DNA from: Hemibagrus wyckioides
Lineage: Eukaryota > Chordata > Actinopteri > Siluriformes > Bagridae
Length of the DNA: 64,000 nucleotides
Direction of reading: 5' to 3'
Assembly: GCF_019097595.1 (NCBI RefSeq)
Contig: NC_080723.1
Location: 9,886,011-9,950,010 of the forward strand
The notes under the pieces were generated by a model. That model did no database searches and was not told where the DNA came from. It was given only the letters and a program-made list of their open reading frames with translations. The position numbers and the translations under genes are program-made. Positions 11,139 through 29,200 of this stretch are shown one piece after another; position 1 is the first letter of the stretch; each line of letters opens with the position of its first letter.

Positions 11139-13378
11139 CTGATCAGGGTTGTGTCTCCTTACTGGTGCTGCTGGATCTTAGTGCAACTTTGACACCATTG
11201 ACCACACTGTTCTACTTGATAGGCTAGAACATCTTGGTGTTAAAGGAACAGCCCTCTCCTGGCTCAGGTCTTATTTGACTGACCGATATCAGTTTGTAGA
11301 TCTAGATGGTGACTTCTCTATGCATACCAAGGTTATGTTCGGTGTTCCACAAGGTTCTGTTTTAGGCCCACGGCTTTTTTCCCTATATATCATAAACATG
11401 TTATTAGCTTCCACTGTTATGCCAATGACACACAGCTACATGTCTCAGCTAAGTCAGATGAGAGACACCAGCTTATTAAGATAGAAGAATGTGTAAAGGA
11501 CATTAGACAGTGGATGGCCACTAACTTCCTCCTGCTTAATTCGGACAAGACAGAGGTGCTTGTACTAGGACCACATGCAGCTAGAAGTAAGCTTTCTGAT
11601 TACAGAGTAACTGTGGATGGTCTTTCTGTTTTATCTTGTCCAGCAGTAAAAGATCTTGGTGTGATTATTGACTCTGGTCTTTCGTTTGAAGCTCATGTAG
11701 ATAATATCACTAGGGTAGCCTTCTTCCATCTCAGAAATATTGCTAAGATAAGAAATATAATGTCACTTCATTATGCAGAAAAACTAGTTCATGCTTTTGT
11801 TACCTCTAGGTTGGATTATTGTAATGTCTTACTGTCTGGATGTTCCAGTAGGTGCATAAACAAGCTCCAGTTAGTCCAGAATGCAGCAGCTAGAGTCCTA
11901 ACTAGAACCAGAAGATATGAACACTCCTATTTTAGCCACACTACATTGGCTCCTAGTTAAATTTCGCATTGATTATAAAATACTGTTACTAACCTTTAAA
12001 GCACTAAATGGTCTCACGCCGCCAAACTTGAGCGATCTTTTAGACTTTTATGATCCGCCACGCCTACTCCGATCAAAGGGTGCTAGTTACTTGGTAGTAC
12101 CTCAAGTAGCAAAGGCTACAGCAGGGGGCAGAGCTTTCACTGCATCCACTGTACAGCATCATCTCCAGACAGAGAAGCAGCTTCAGTGACAGGTTGCTGT
12201 CACTGCCCTGCTCCACTGACAGACTGAGGAGGTCATTCCTCCCCCATGCCATGCGACTCTTCTCTCTGTACTGGACTGTACAATAAAACACATTACACAC
12301 AATACACTCCGGTTTATACAACACTCTCAATAAACTGAGATTTGCACAGGACTCATAAACATACGCAGTTTTTGCACATCGAATAGGTCTGTAACCTTAA
12401 ACACTTGTTTTGCACATTACGTATCTTGTTTTTCATCTCATTCTCATATTTATTCCAAAATCTCTATTTAGTATTTTTCTGCTATATTTTCTTATATTGT
12501 TATATTCTGCTATATTTTGTAATATGTCATATTTTGTTATTTGATATATTTTTGTTATATTTTATATTTTGTTATTTGATATATTTTTTGTTATATTTTT
12601 GTACCCTAATTTGGGTATTTTAGTATTTTTGTTATATTCCTTCCTATTTTATCTATTACCTGTGTTTGTGGATACTGCTGGAAACTGTGAATTTCCATTT
12701 GGGATGGATGAATGAATGAATGAATGTAAGTAAGTAAGTAAGTAAGTATCTATCTGTCTGTCTGTCTGTCTGTCTGTCTCTTTCAAAGCCCCAAAGTTAT
12801 GGAACAGCCTTCCAATTAGAGTTCGGGATTCAGACACAGTCTCAGTGTTTAAGTCTAGGCTTAAGCCGTGGACAGAGCCACTTGGGGACTTTCATACAGT
12901 CACAGATCTACCATTACATCTGTCAGCTTGTGACAGCAAAGAATTAGTGTCTATAATGACCTTAGAAACTACACTGACCTAATAGTTCCTCATGGGTCAT
13001 TGATTGCTGTTGTAGAAAGGACATTAATCAGCTACAGTTACATTATTTTCTGTTTAGTGTCACACAAATGAGGATGGGTTCCCTTCTGAGCCTGGTTCCT
13101 CTCAAGGATTCTTCCTTATTCCATCCCAGGGAGTTTTTCCTTGCCACCGTCACCACAGGCTTGCTCATTAGGGATAAAATAGTTTAATTATTAAATTTAA
13201 TGATTTACTCTTATTTCTAGTTATTTAGTTATTTTTATTTATTTATTTATTTTATTTTTTTTTCATTTTCCCCTCCCCTTTCTCTGTTTTTCTTCTTTTG
13301 TAAAGCTGCTTTGAGACAATGTTCATTGTAAAAGGCGCTATACAAAATAAATTGAATTGAATGGAATTGAAATTGAAT
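11139..13378 (+). mobile_element. L2-type non-LTR retrotransposon, 5'-truncated, inactivated and interrupted
   Basis: Only the reverse-transcriptase C-terminal half and the 3' end survive. Visible are the L-L-D-L-S start of the RT core, VPQGSVLGP, a broken YADD-like box reading Y-A-N-D (the first catalytic Asp is changed), LNSDKTEVLVLGP and SRLDYCNVLLSG. Several frameshifts divide the frame (pieces 11275-11484, 11514-11960, 11917-12133). The 3' end has the typical tail 'gctgctttgagacaatg' ... 'gcgctatacaaaataaattg' and ends in repeats of GAATT. A second retroelement sits at 12140-12779. The element lies between prc1 and ubap1l. Confidence 0.85.
12140..12779 (+). mobile_element. Second retroelement 3' end nested in the L2 copy
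   Basis: At 12139 the L2 sequence breaks off and resumes at 12780. Both sides carry CTTTCA (12134-12139 and 12780-12785), consistent with a six-base target duplication. The insert has a short coding-like start and a GC-rich 'cattcctcccccatgccatgcg' stretch. After that come a T-rich tract with repeated TTATATTTTG and a microsatellite tail (GAAT, then TAAG, then TCTG). This fits the 3' end of another LINE; I cannot assign the family. Confidence 0.55.
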
Positions 13379-13417
13379 ACTTTTGGGTACAATGTATGTA
13401 ATGAAATTTTTATTTTG

Positions 13418-13419
<2 letters not shown>

Positions 13420-13451
<32 letters not shown>

Positions 13452-13460
13452 TAGATAGAT
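13420..13460 (+). repeat. (GACA)n/(GATA)n microsatellite
   Basis: A run of GACA repeats passing into GATA lies just beyond the L2 3' end. It is a simple tandem repeat. Confidence 0.9.
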
Positions 13461-13714
13461 AAATTATTTCACCACAAACAAAATACAAATTAAAACAAAA
13501 CAAGACAAAACAAAATCCCAATTTAGTTTAGCTAAGCTCTGCTATATGGTGTAGAATAAACCAAGAAGATAATTTTAATATAAATCTTTAATAAAGCGTG
13601 AATACAGAATTACATTAAATACAGTAAACAATACTTAAAGCAAAACTTGCTCTAATTTTAGGTTAAAAAATAACAACAACAACAAACAAAAAAAACATGT
13701 ATATATGTAATATA

Positions 13715-14954
13715 CACTATATTGCCAAAAGTATTCGCTCACCTGCCTTGACTCGCATATGAAGGTAAGTGACATCCCATTCCTAATCCATAGGGTTCAA
13801 TATGACATCGGTCCACCCTTTGCAGCTATAACAGCTTCAACTCTTCTGGGAAGGCTGTCCACAAGGTTTAGGAGTGTGTTTATGGGAATATTTGACCATT
13901 CTTCCAGAAGCGCATTTGTGAGGTCACACACTGATGTTGGACGAGAAGGCCTGGCTCTCAGTCTCTGCTCTAATTCATCCCAAAGGTGTTCGGGTTGAGG
14001 TCAGGACTCTGTGCAGGCCAGTCAAGTTCATCCACACCAGACTCTGTCATCCATGTCTTTATGGACCTTGCTTTGGTCACTGGTGCACAGTCATGTTGGA
14101 AGAGGAAGGGGCCAGCTCCAAACTGTTCCCACAAAGTTGGGAGCATGGAATTGTCCAAAATGTCTTGGTATGCTGAAGCATTCAGAGTTCCTTTCACTGT
14201 TATAAGGGGCCAAGCCCAGCTCCTGAAAAACAACCCCACACCATAATCCCCCCTCCACCAAACTTTACACTTGGCACAATGCAGTCAGACAAGTACCGTT
14301 CTCCTGGCAACCGCCAAACCCAGACTTGTCCATCAGATTGCCAGATGGAGAAGCGTGATTCGTCACTCCAGAGAACGCGTCTCCACTGCTCTAGAGTCCA
14401 GTGGCGGCGTGCTTTACACCACTGCATCCGACGCTTTGCATTACACTTGGTGATGTATGGCTTGGATGCAGCTGCTCGGCCATGGAAACCCATTCCATGA
14501 AGCTCTCTGCGCACTGTTCTTGAGCTAATCTGAAGGCCACATGAAGTTTGGAGGTCTGTAGCGATTGACTCTGCAGAAAGTTGGTGACCTCTTCGCACTA
14601 TGCGCCTCAGCATCCGCTGACCCCGCTCCGTCAGTTTACGTGGCTTTTGCTTACGTGGAGTTGCTGTCGTTCCCAAACACTTCCACGTTCTTACAATACA
14701 GCTGACAGTTGACTGTGGAATATTTAGGAGCGAGGAAATTTCACGACTGGATTTGTTGCACAGGTGACATCCTATCACAGTTCCACGCTGGAATTCACTG
14801 AGCTCCTGAGAGCGACCCATTCTTTCACAAATGTTTGTAAAAACAGTCTGCATGCCTAGGTGCTTGATTTTATACACCTGTGGCCATGGAAGTGATTGGA
14901 ACACCTGATTCTGATTATTTGGATGGGTGAGCGAATACTTTTGGCAATATAGTG
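13715..14954 (-). mobile_element. Tc1/mariner element with perfect 29-bp terminal inverted repeats
   Basis: The two ends, 13715-13743 and 14926-14954, are identical inverted copies beginning CACTATATTGCCAAAAG, each flanked by the TA target dinucleotide (13713-13714 and 14955-14956). The 1240-bp interior carries one transposase gene on the minus strand from the ATG near 14820. The N-terminal paired-like helix-turn-helix is intact, followed by WSDESRF (first catalytic D) and FQHDCAP (second D). EHLWDE supplies the E, with spacing of the DD34E type. The frame is broken near 14215 and again near 13980, so no full enzyme is made. Confidence 0.93.
13850..14820 (-). pseudogene. Tc1 transposase pseudogene (DD34E), two frameshifts
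   Basis: The frame opens with [10 protein letters not shown] at about 14820 and runs through the DNA-binding half to GLGPL. It shifts near 14215, continues through FQHDCAP to LNP, and shifts again near 13980 before the EHLWDE part. All three catalytic acidic residues are still encoded, but in different frames. In fish such proteins cut and paste the element at TA sites. This copy could not act by itself but could be moved in trans, because its ends are intact. Confidence 0.85.
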
Positions 14955-14956
14955 TA

Positions 14957-15532
14957 TGTGTGTAATGTTGAAGTGGATATACTGTATGTACTGGCAGTAT
15001 ATTAAATGACAAAAAACTTTATTAACACTTTATTTATTTATTTAATTTGTAAATGATTTCCCCTGACTGTATGCATGTAACCTTCTAACAAGATCCAGTA
15101 GAATTAGCAGATTTTAAGCTGATGTTCCTAAACAGCTTTCAAAAGGAGTGTACCTGAAATATATTACTTGAAGGAACTTCATGGGAAATCAAAATACTAC
15201 AAATAGTGTTAAATTCTGTCACAGAAATCTTACAGGAAGCAGTCTATTGGGTGCACAGAACCTGTCCTTTACAGCAAGTCACACAAGACTGCATTAATAA
15301 TTAATCACGGCTGATTACGCTTGATTATAATCTTCTCATCATCAGTTATTTCTAAGCAACTAGTCACACTGTAAAACACAGTCAACACAGCCACAGCACA
15401 TTAATACAGTGCGATTACCTACTGAATGTGTATAATATGTATTGAGTATAATAATGTATAACACATATGCATATAATAATACATATTTACATATTGAATC
15501 TGCTGAGAAATCTTTCCATGTGTGCAGAACGT
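14957..15532. other. Intergenic, downstream of ubap1l
   Basis: AT-rich DNA with no gene. It contains minus-strand AATAAA candidates near 15018 that could end the ubap1l transcript with a 3' UTR of about 0.5 kb; this is not certain. Confidence 0.4.
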
Positions 15533-20661
<5,129 letters not shown>

Positions 20662-21868
20662 TCTTTTGCCAATAGACAAAACACACACACACCCACCCAC
20701 ACGCAATCAAGTAACTAAAAGTATATTACTGAACTTTGATGGAATTTTTCATTTTATTTTACATTTGATTGTTTAGATATTTAAAACAAGATGCACATTG
20801 AACACAGACTCAGTCTTGAAAAATGTATTTTCTACATGCTCTCAGTCTCCTCTACACTTCCGACTCCTTTATAGTCATGTCCAGATTCCCTGCGCTATAA
20901 TATAATGGATTTGAACCTTAACTGAAAACCGGTGGACTGAACAGTCTAAAGAATATAAAGGAGCTTAAATCCTTAGATCCTTCTGCTGCCAAGCTCGATA
21001 GACTTTACAGAAAGCACAAGCTTCACAAACTCTTAAGAGCGCCAGTAATATTGGATCCAGTGTTTCATTGAATTTTCATTATTAATGAAAGTTGTTACAG
21101 GTTCTGTAGAATCTGTAGATTAATCTCATAATTTATTTGAAAGGCAATTTGCTCCAACAGCTTTTAGATGTGATCAAGAATTGAAACCATTGTGCAGCAG
21201 TTACAGCAAAGGTTTCACCTATAGGTTTTTTTTGGACTATATTTTCTAAGATTGTTATGTTGTTATGTAAGATGGATTATTATGGCTTTGGTAAAGACTT
21301 CCGAGGTTATTATACTACGGTTGTTTCCAGGCCACTAATTTAATTGAACAAGCGGCGTTCCAAGCGTGCTAATATTTACTAGAACGATAACGGCAAATGA
21401 ATACAACACAATTTCTTGTTAATAGAACTGTTGTATAAACCCTACATCACACTCACAATCATTCTATTGTACTGAACATTGTGCCTACTGCTGAATCTCA
21501 TCGTGCCGACATTCAGTACAACAGCACCCTGGATTGTGTGCTATTGCTTAATCATAATGCTTTTATAATTATTCAGTCCTATACAATACAATGCATAAAC
21601 TATGATGCTCACACAAACACACGCACACAGGAATGAACACACTGACCTGCAGTATTCTTTTGCACTTATGAGCAGTGTGTCTTCGTGATGCAGTCAGTTG
21701 TGATGAGCCACAAAGGTAACACTCTTACACTAAGTCACACACTAAGCCTTTCATATCACCTGGTTTCCAAAACACACCAGAGACAAAAACACACACACAC
21801 ACACTCACCCATAACAGCACAGGATGTTTCGGTTAAATGTACTTTATCAGCAGTGAAAGCAAAGTGTT

Positions 21869-21905
<37 letters not shown>

Positions 21906-22520
21906 GCTGTACAGAGTACATTAGGCAGGTGGTTTTAATTTCATGGCTGATTGATGTACAATTTGTTAATAATTAATAATAATTAATCACAAAATGAACA
22001 AGTGTATTTATATTAGCACATTTACTCTATGTGACATTGCATTGCATTTGCTTTAGAGAAATAATTATTGCTATAAAACTAATGGGTAGAATGACAAGAG
22101 GCTACTAAACTGTACCAAAAGTTTCCCTGGGCTACAGATATTTAATCAAATTTCACGTAAGATTTCTCAGCTTCTGCACCTACTGTATTCACCTCAGCAG
22201 TCATTTGGTTGAAATTTATGAAAATATTCAATTTCAGCTTTAATTCACTAGATCAGAATTACAGGTTTATCTCTTTAAAGACTCTGGAAGATTCCAGAAA
22301 TGAATGAAAGTCTTTTAGAAGCTTCTGATTGTCCAATATATAGGAGTTGGGATGATGTATGTAAACTGTCAGCCTTAATTGTACCTTTCCTTATCACTGG
22401 GGTGGTAACTATTCGTACACTTTACCTTGGAAAAAATAAAAAGCATGTAGTATTCTTTTAAAGGAACAGCTTTACTCTAACTATGCATACCCTACACCCA
22501 CATTTACAGTTAAAAAAATA
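20662..22520. other. Intergenic between ubap1l and peak1
   Basis: The ubap1l promoter must lie at the low end of this stretch, but no TATA or CpG-rich block is obvious. CA and TG microsatellites are at 21788-21803 and 21875-21903. At 21905-21945 is a degenerate terminal-repeat-like piece ('ttaggcaggtggttttaatttcatggctgat') of the Tc1-like family seen at 19137-19262. No gene is seen. Confidence 0.45.
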
Positions 22521-22542
22521 GACATAAGGAATAAAAAATGAG

Positions 22543-25500
22543 TTTATTAGCCTGTACAGTGTATTTATATAACACAGAGCAGAAGAGTGGCGGTGTGTGA
22601 AGATATCTGTGTAGGATTAAAACCCAGACTGTAAATGCATGCCTGACCTTTATGGCATAAGAAGAGGATCAGAACAATGCTGAGATAACTGATTCATCAT
22701 CCTGGAGAAGTGCGTGAGAGATTACACACTGCAGAGGTATGAGAGAACAAACACACAGGCGCGCGCACACACACACACACGTAGAAATTTAACATGAATT
22801 ACACAATGAAGTAGTTGTATTGCGTGACAGATGGAATACGGTGAGCTTGTTTTTAAAATCCACAACAAACCAATGAACAAACACTCGTACAGGATATAAA
22901 AACATATATTCATATTTTTATTACTACTGGTAATATTAACTCAGACAACAAGGAATGGCTATATGCCACCAAATGCCATGAGATACATACATATATTTAT
23001 ATAAGCCAGTAGTGTGCTTTTATATATTCATTGGCCATTAAAGTACATAAAAAGCGACCATAAAATACACTGGTGGAAATACAACTAAAAAAGAAATTGA
23101 TTGTTTTGATGAACATTGATGAACAGAACACAGTGGTGATGGCTCCATCACTGCTACGGACATGAGCGAATGGACTGGGTAGGTTGCGTTATCGTTTTAA
23201 AACCCCCCAAAAAAACACTAATGATGAAGCCAAGAGAGAATAGTGAGCCTGGAACACAGAGTGTTGTGTGTGTACCATTCTAAAACTATTATATAAAACT
23301 ATAATATAAAAACACAAAACCCTATGATGGAAGGACGGCCACCGGTGCAGTCCACCAACATTCCCCAGTAAGTCAAACAACCAACCTCAGCAGCAACTGG
23401 AGTCTCGCAAGGAAACACACGCACACACCCACGTACACTCGCTGAAGCGACGCATCTCCTCGCTAGAATGATATCAGCGGTATCAGGATGCTCGCTGGTG
23501 GAAAGGAGCGAAATGACTGAATGTTTTTCAGACAGACAGCAGCGCAGCTGAACGATAGCTCAGACAGACTGTGTTTTCTTAGCCACTCAGATTCGAACAG
23601 ATCAGATACCTTATTGCACTCGATGCACAAGTGCATGCTGTCTCTAGTGCAGTGCTTCTCAACATTTTATCAGCGATGGCATATTCTGACTGAAACTCAC
23701 AGACACCTGACATAATATGCATATATTAACATATGATTATAATGTTGAATAATATTTATACTTAGGCTAGACTACACCTTTCCATAAAACCCAGATGTCA
23801 AATGAAAAAATCTTCAGGTCAGGGTTAGATTAGATATCCTGCCTGCTTTAAAAATTTTTTGGTCATGTATACATTACTGCACAGTGAAATTCTTTCTTCG
23901 CATAGCCCATCCTTGGGGGTTGGGGTCAGAGTGCAGGGTCAGCTATGATACAAAGGGTCTTGCTCAAGGGCCCCAATAGTGGCAGCTTGGTGGTGCTGGG
24001 GCTTGAACCCCGATCTTCCGGTCAACGACCCAGAGCCTTAACCACTTGGAGCTACCACCGTCCCAAAAACATGAACATGCATCTACATTAAACTTGAAAT
24101 TGAAGTGTTTTTTTATTGCTTATGCTACACATGGCTCTGAATGATCATTTGTTCGTCTAAGCCATTAGCGTTGGACACAATATAAACTTCGCTGAATGAG
24201 CAAGCTAAGCTTTCTTAAGCTTAATCCTGCTGTTTATCTGAAATGTAATGGGCCAGAAAAATGAATTTAGAGTACTGAATTAAGTATTTAACCAACTGTT
24301 TAACAAAAACAAGCAATTATACATATTTTTTTTTTTGGAACAATCCCACAGACTTCCTGAAATTACGGCACGGACCACACAGGCTCTGAGGGCCGCTGGT
24401 CAAGAAACACTGCTCTAGAGCTGTTCAGCTCGCATCACTGCTCTTATCCTGGCTACAGGGGGAAAAAATGGTTTCCAGCAAATTCACAATTTTAGCACAA
24501 CATGGCTCTTGGATTTCCTCTACTGATCTGAGTGAGCCGGGTAGCTGACTGGTCCCTGTGGAGGAAGAACTGGGACATGCCGCTGTTTCACATTCTCACC
24601 TTCTCAGCCCCTTTCCTTTCCAAATTAAGTGCACACACAAACACACATTTTTACAAAAAGGCATATTAATATAACAAAAACGTAACACACACACAGCTTC
24701 TCATCCAAGCTTGTGAACATTGTGGAAATTATGTTTCAAAAAAAAAGAAAAAAAAGAAAAGAAAAGAAACTGAGCTGTGCCTTGAGGCAGGCGTTGTCAA
24801 TAATTATGTGCCAAAAGGAAGTAACTGTATAACTGACTGCTGCATAATATCAAGCATGTACACTATTTAAATACTGCTTCCATACGTAACAGATATCATT
24901 TACAATGATTGCACATAAATCCATAAAGGTACAAAAATGATCTACCTTAGAAAAAGGCATGCCATTCCAACCCATTATTCTCTGGGGCTGATCCGCCCCC
25001 AATTCATTGTCTGGGTTCTGAGGAAATGGAACTTTGATCGGAGCGCTTGGGGACGCCCCATCACCACAGTGCACATTCAACTAAACACCCCCGCGTCTTT
25101 CGGCTCCGGATCCGAAGACCCGGCTGCTTATTCCGTGTGTGTTTGCATAAGGACACTTTTAGTAACGTAGAACTTTACTGCATTAAAATAATTAAAAATA
25201 CATTTTGCTTTGAAGATTTCATTAGTTTCATGTCAAAATTAGAGTTTAACTTTAAAACTTTAATTAAAATTAAAGTCTCTTAAACTTTGGTAAATCCTGG
25301 TGTTACAAAAATATCTCGCTCCATCTGCTTTGGAATCATTCGCATCGACTTTCTCACACTTGAGACTTTAATACAGAAATAGATCTTAAATTTAAGTAGT
25401 TTCTTTCACTAATAAGTTAAATCTCTATCTTCTCTAGACTTATGAGTGAGAGACGAGGTTCTCCTAGAGGAGAACATGACTAAAGAGCTGACAGAGGGTT

Positions 25501-26252
25501 AGAATTGAGGTGAAGGAGAGAGATTGAGAGCGACTGGCAGAAATACTGTGGCCCTCAGTGGTATCTCCCATCTGTGGCAGCTGTGGTTTAATGAACTCCT
25601 TATGCTTTACACACAGCTTTAAAAGCTAGAAATGTACATCCTTTACTCTCCCTACACTACATCCAACACTAACATACTGCTATAACAAAACATTTGTATG
25701 AAATCTCTCAGACCCTCTGTGAAATCCTGAAAACCTTAAAGCTAAGGTGTTGTTCCAAGTCAAAGCGGAGGAGCCAAGCTGATACCAGATCAGTGCTCTC
25801 TCAAACAGCTAGCATAAACAAAGGAAGCATTTTATCTTGAAGGCCAAACTGTGAGTCATTCTGCAAACGATGTCACACTGATTAAAAAAACAAACAAACA
25901 AACAAAAACAAAACAAAACCATTATCAGGGGAAACACATGGCTTTTCTAATAACACAATTTCTAATAACATGAATCATGTGATCCAATGGCATGGCTGGT
26001 TAAAAAACAAAAAAAAAACAAAAAGCTTTTTCAAAAGCAAAAGCATTAATCTAAAATTCTTCACCACTCATTACGCAAATAACACAAAGTAATAAAGCAC
26101 AAACATGTCTTGCACGTTCCTCAAATTAAAAATAACAAAAACAAACCAAACAGCGCAAATGTGCATGTGCCAGCAGACTCCACCAGGCACTTGGCCTGTG
26201 ATATGAAAGCTGACTGGCAGTTTAAACCAATCTGGGGGTCAAGCATCCAGAT
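22543..26252 (-). other. peak1: Probable peak1 3' UTR with AATAAA near 22543
   Basis: No exon is seen between the peak1 stop and 22.5 kb. An AATAAA on the minus strand at 22543-22548 would give a 3' UTR of about 3.7 kb, which is plausible because mammalian PEAK1 messages also have long 3' UTRs. The stretch contains a SINE (23850-24064), an unusually GC-rich block at about 24990-25140, and A-rich runs. Earlier polyadenylation cannot be excluded. Confidence 0.35.
23850..24064 (-). repeat. tRNA-derived SINE
   Basis: On the minus strand the element begins GGGACGGTGGTAGCTCC. It has an A-box (TAGCTCCAAGTGG, 24042-24054) and a B-box (GGTTCAAGCCC, 23999-24009) about 35 bases apart, as expected for a polymerase III promoter. 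A body follows with 'gccactattggggcccttgagcaag' and a 3' part 'gcgaagaaagaatttcac'. It matches a SINE type common in catfish-like genomes as I remember it. Confidence 0.8.
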
Positions 26253-29200
26253 TCAGATCTGCTGCAAAACACGTACAACCCTGTCAATAGAGTCTGTGGT
26301 GGCGAAGGCCAGGTACTTGCAGCAGAGCCAGTCCTCTAGGCTGACACCACCACCGCTGTGGCTGGCGTCCAGCGAGCGCTCGGCAAACTTGATCATCATG
26401 AGTGTACGCTTCAAGTCCAGCCAGTTCTGCAGCGCTGCGTGTCGCTGAATGGGAAGAGGTGCAGTGCGCAAGAGGTCATCACGTGGCCCCCACAGCAGAC
26501 ACTGCAGGCAAGCGCGAGCCTCGGCCACGCCAATACGCTCAGACTCGTCAGTGTGGAGCAGTAGACTCGCAAGCCGCTGCAGACCCTGTGAGTATAGGGA
26601 ACGTGTAGGAAGCAGTGGCAGTTGCTCCCTCTCCTTCAGGCCAGCTACTTCCACAAAAGGATTGGGTTGGTGCAGCATTTCATAGATTAGAAGGCCCAGC
26701 TGAAACTCATCACACTCAGTGTACCGCACGAGGCTCTGCTGCTTGGCCTGAGAGAAGTTACTTATGATGAGGCGAGCTGGGCAGGCAGAGGAAGCAGACG
26801 TGGTGTTGTTATTAGGCTCTGGAAGCTCCAGGTTCCAGGGATCACCTGGCTGGCAGTGCACGAGCAACAGGTTCTTCAGGTGCAGGTCACAGTGTGACAC
26901 ATGGTAGGGCTTCATGTGCTCTAAACCAGTACACAGCTGAAGCAGCAGCAGGCACACCTGCCGCTCATACAGCTCTGGGTTACGTGAATGCCTTGCTGAA
27001 CCCTCCTGCACAAAATCAGCCACCGTCTGGAATGGGACCTCACGTGTGATCACCACCACTCGGCTACGCAACTTCCCGCCATGGCACGCCATGTCCCCCG
27101 GCACTGCTATGTTCCCGTGTCCTCTCTCAGCCTGCCTCTTCCCTTCAGACAGCAACTCTTTGCTCCCTCCACCTTTCTGCTCCAGATTTCGCTCTTTCTG
27201 TTTCTTTTCATCCCTTTCGTCATCACTCTCATACTCATCCTCCCAGGGCAGAAGGCGGGCAGGAACATCTGCCAGGAAGTGGCCACAGTCCTGCTGGATG
27301 TTGAAGTGCACGGGAAGGCTTTGTCGGACAGCCAGGCTGTGAAAGAACTGCTGCTGTGTTTCCTTAACCTTGTACCTGCAGATCTGGAAGAAAAGAGATA
27401 GAGAGATGCACTGTAACACGTGTATTATTAGTAACCGCCATCTCTAGTTTCCATAGAATGGTTTGGTGGATGGGCTACAACATTAATCTGAGGCTATCAC
27501 AGGCACAGGCTCACAGAAACTGGACACCTGGTCTTTTTTATGTGATGCTCTGCTGTTGTAGCCCATTCACCTCAAGGTTTGGTGTGTGTTGGTCTGCAAA
27601 TCCTCCATGCACAGGATGTCTTTTGCACAAAAGTTGCTGTGTGTGAAAATCCCAAAAATTTAGAAATACTCAAACCAGCCCATTCTATACCAACAACTAT
27701 GCCATAATTAGTCACAGACGCCACTCTTTTTTTACCCCATACTTGTTCTTGATGTGAATATTAACTGAAGCTCTTGACCTGCAGATGTGATTGACATTAA
27801 ATCCATGAAAATACCAGAAACATCTACCTCAGCTCCCCCTGAACAATATCCCATAGATACTAACATTCTTTTTTTTTTTTTCTTCAAAGTTTTGTTGATG
27901 GTGTGTGAGTGTCATGATGAGTGGAGGTGGGAGTTTGACACAGAAGGCTTTTAATTGGGACTTTTCAAGTGACTCATTGCAAATAATGAGTTTATCTACA
28001 AGAGCAAATATCATAAACAGTCTTTGATGTATTTCAACACTGAAGGCTTTCTTATGCAAATGAATACAGCTCTCACTCTCATCAAAAGCCTGCTCGTTTC
28101 ACCCACTCTCGGGAATACTAATTGACTGTCAGTCTACAAAGTACCCATTAAAAATTCTTTCAGTTGGATCAGCTCAGGCCTTTCTAACTCTGAGAGACAA
28201 AAATGAGACCTACCTTAACAGCATAGTTGATGAGTGGGTCCTTAGCGTAAGAAGCTGTGTAGTACACAGCGTCTTCTGCCTCACAGCATGGCTTGCCAGT
28301 GGTCAGTCTGAAGTGGGACCAGCTGTCTGTGCCAAAGCGCAAATGGTCTTTCTGACCAGCCATGAAGCGGTCCTCACACCGGCCAGCCAGTTTGCGCAAC
28401 GTGTCGGCGTGTAGACTGCGAATGCGGCTTGCCACCTCCTCCCAGCTCTCTAGACCTCTGTAAAGGGCAAGCCTATGGGTCTTACTGGCTGCAAGGCTCT
28501 CTGTGCTGCGGTAGCCCCGCCTCTCTCGATCCGGGGCTGTGCTGCTGTTGGTTGAGCGGGACATGCTTCGCCCCCCTGCCACAGGCCTCTCCAGAGAGTC
28601 TCCTGACTCGTCTAGTTGGCGGGCATCAGAACTGAGTGAGGAGCTCTGACTGGCCGTGTCCCAGGTGGAGTCCAGGTCATAGAGTGGATTTGCCACGCTC
28701 AAGCTGGCACCACCAGGCTTAGCCTCGCCCCGGGGCCGGCGGGTCATCGGTTCTATGGTCAGTGATGGCTCCGTGTTGGCTCGTGGCACAGATTTCTTAG
28801 GCAGCGGTGGGGGAGTGACTTTGGCACCCAGATTGAAACCTTCAGATTCAGAATGGATGCCGTCATCAGAGGTCTTGAGGTGTCTGGGGTGCTTTGTGGG
28901 GATCAAACTGGCCCTGGACTGACCTGGGAAGAGGGAAAAATCCAGAGACACAGCTGATTACCATTTGTGGAGTTCAGTGTCCATGACTTTAGCATTTTGC
29001 ATACTTTCCAGTAAAATCAGTAAAAATAAATAAATAAATGTAATTAAATTATGATGAATTTATGAAGTAGGTCATCATATTAAACTGAGCTTGTTCTTAC
29101 AGTGTCTGTGAACCTCTCAGAGCACTGCTGGTTACTATATGAATGTAGACTATAATGGAACGCTTTGAATGGGGCAGATTTGAGTGTGGCAGAATCATTC

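Noticed and set aside
12405..12623. 72-codon hydrophobic frame
   Set aside because: Translation of the T-rich (TTATATTTTG)n part of the nested retroelement.
26253..27419. Separate 388-aa kinase-like gene
   Set aside because: It is the last exon of peak1. The first residues of the open frame are intronic, and a good acceptor at 27384-27386 joins it in phase to exon 28214-28923.
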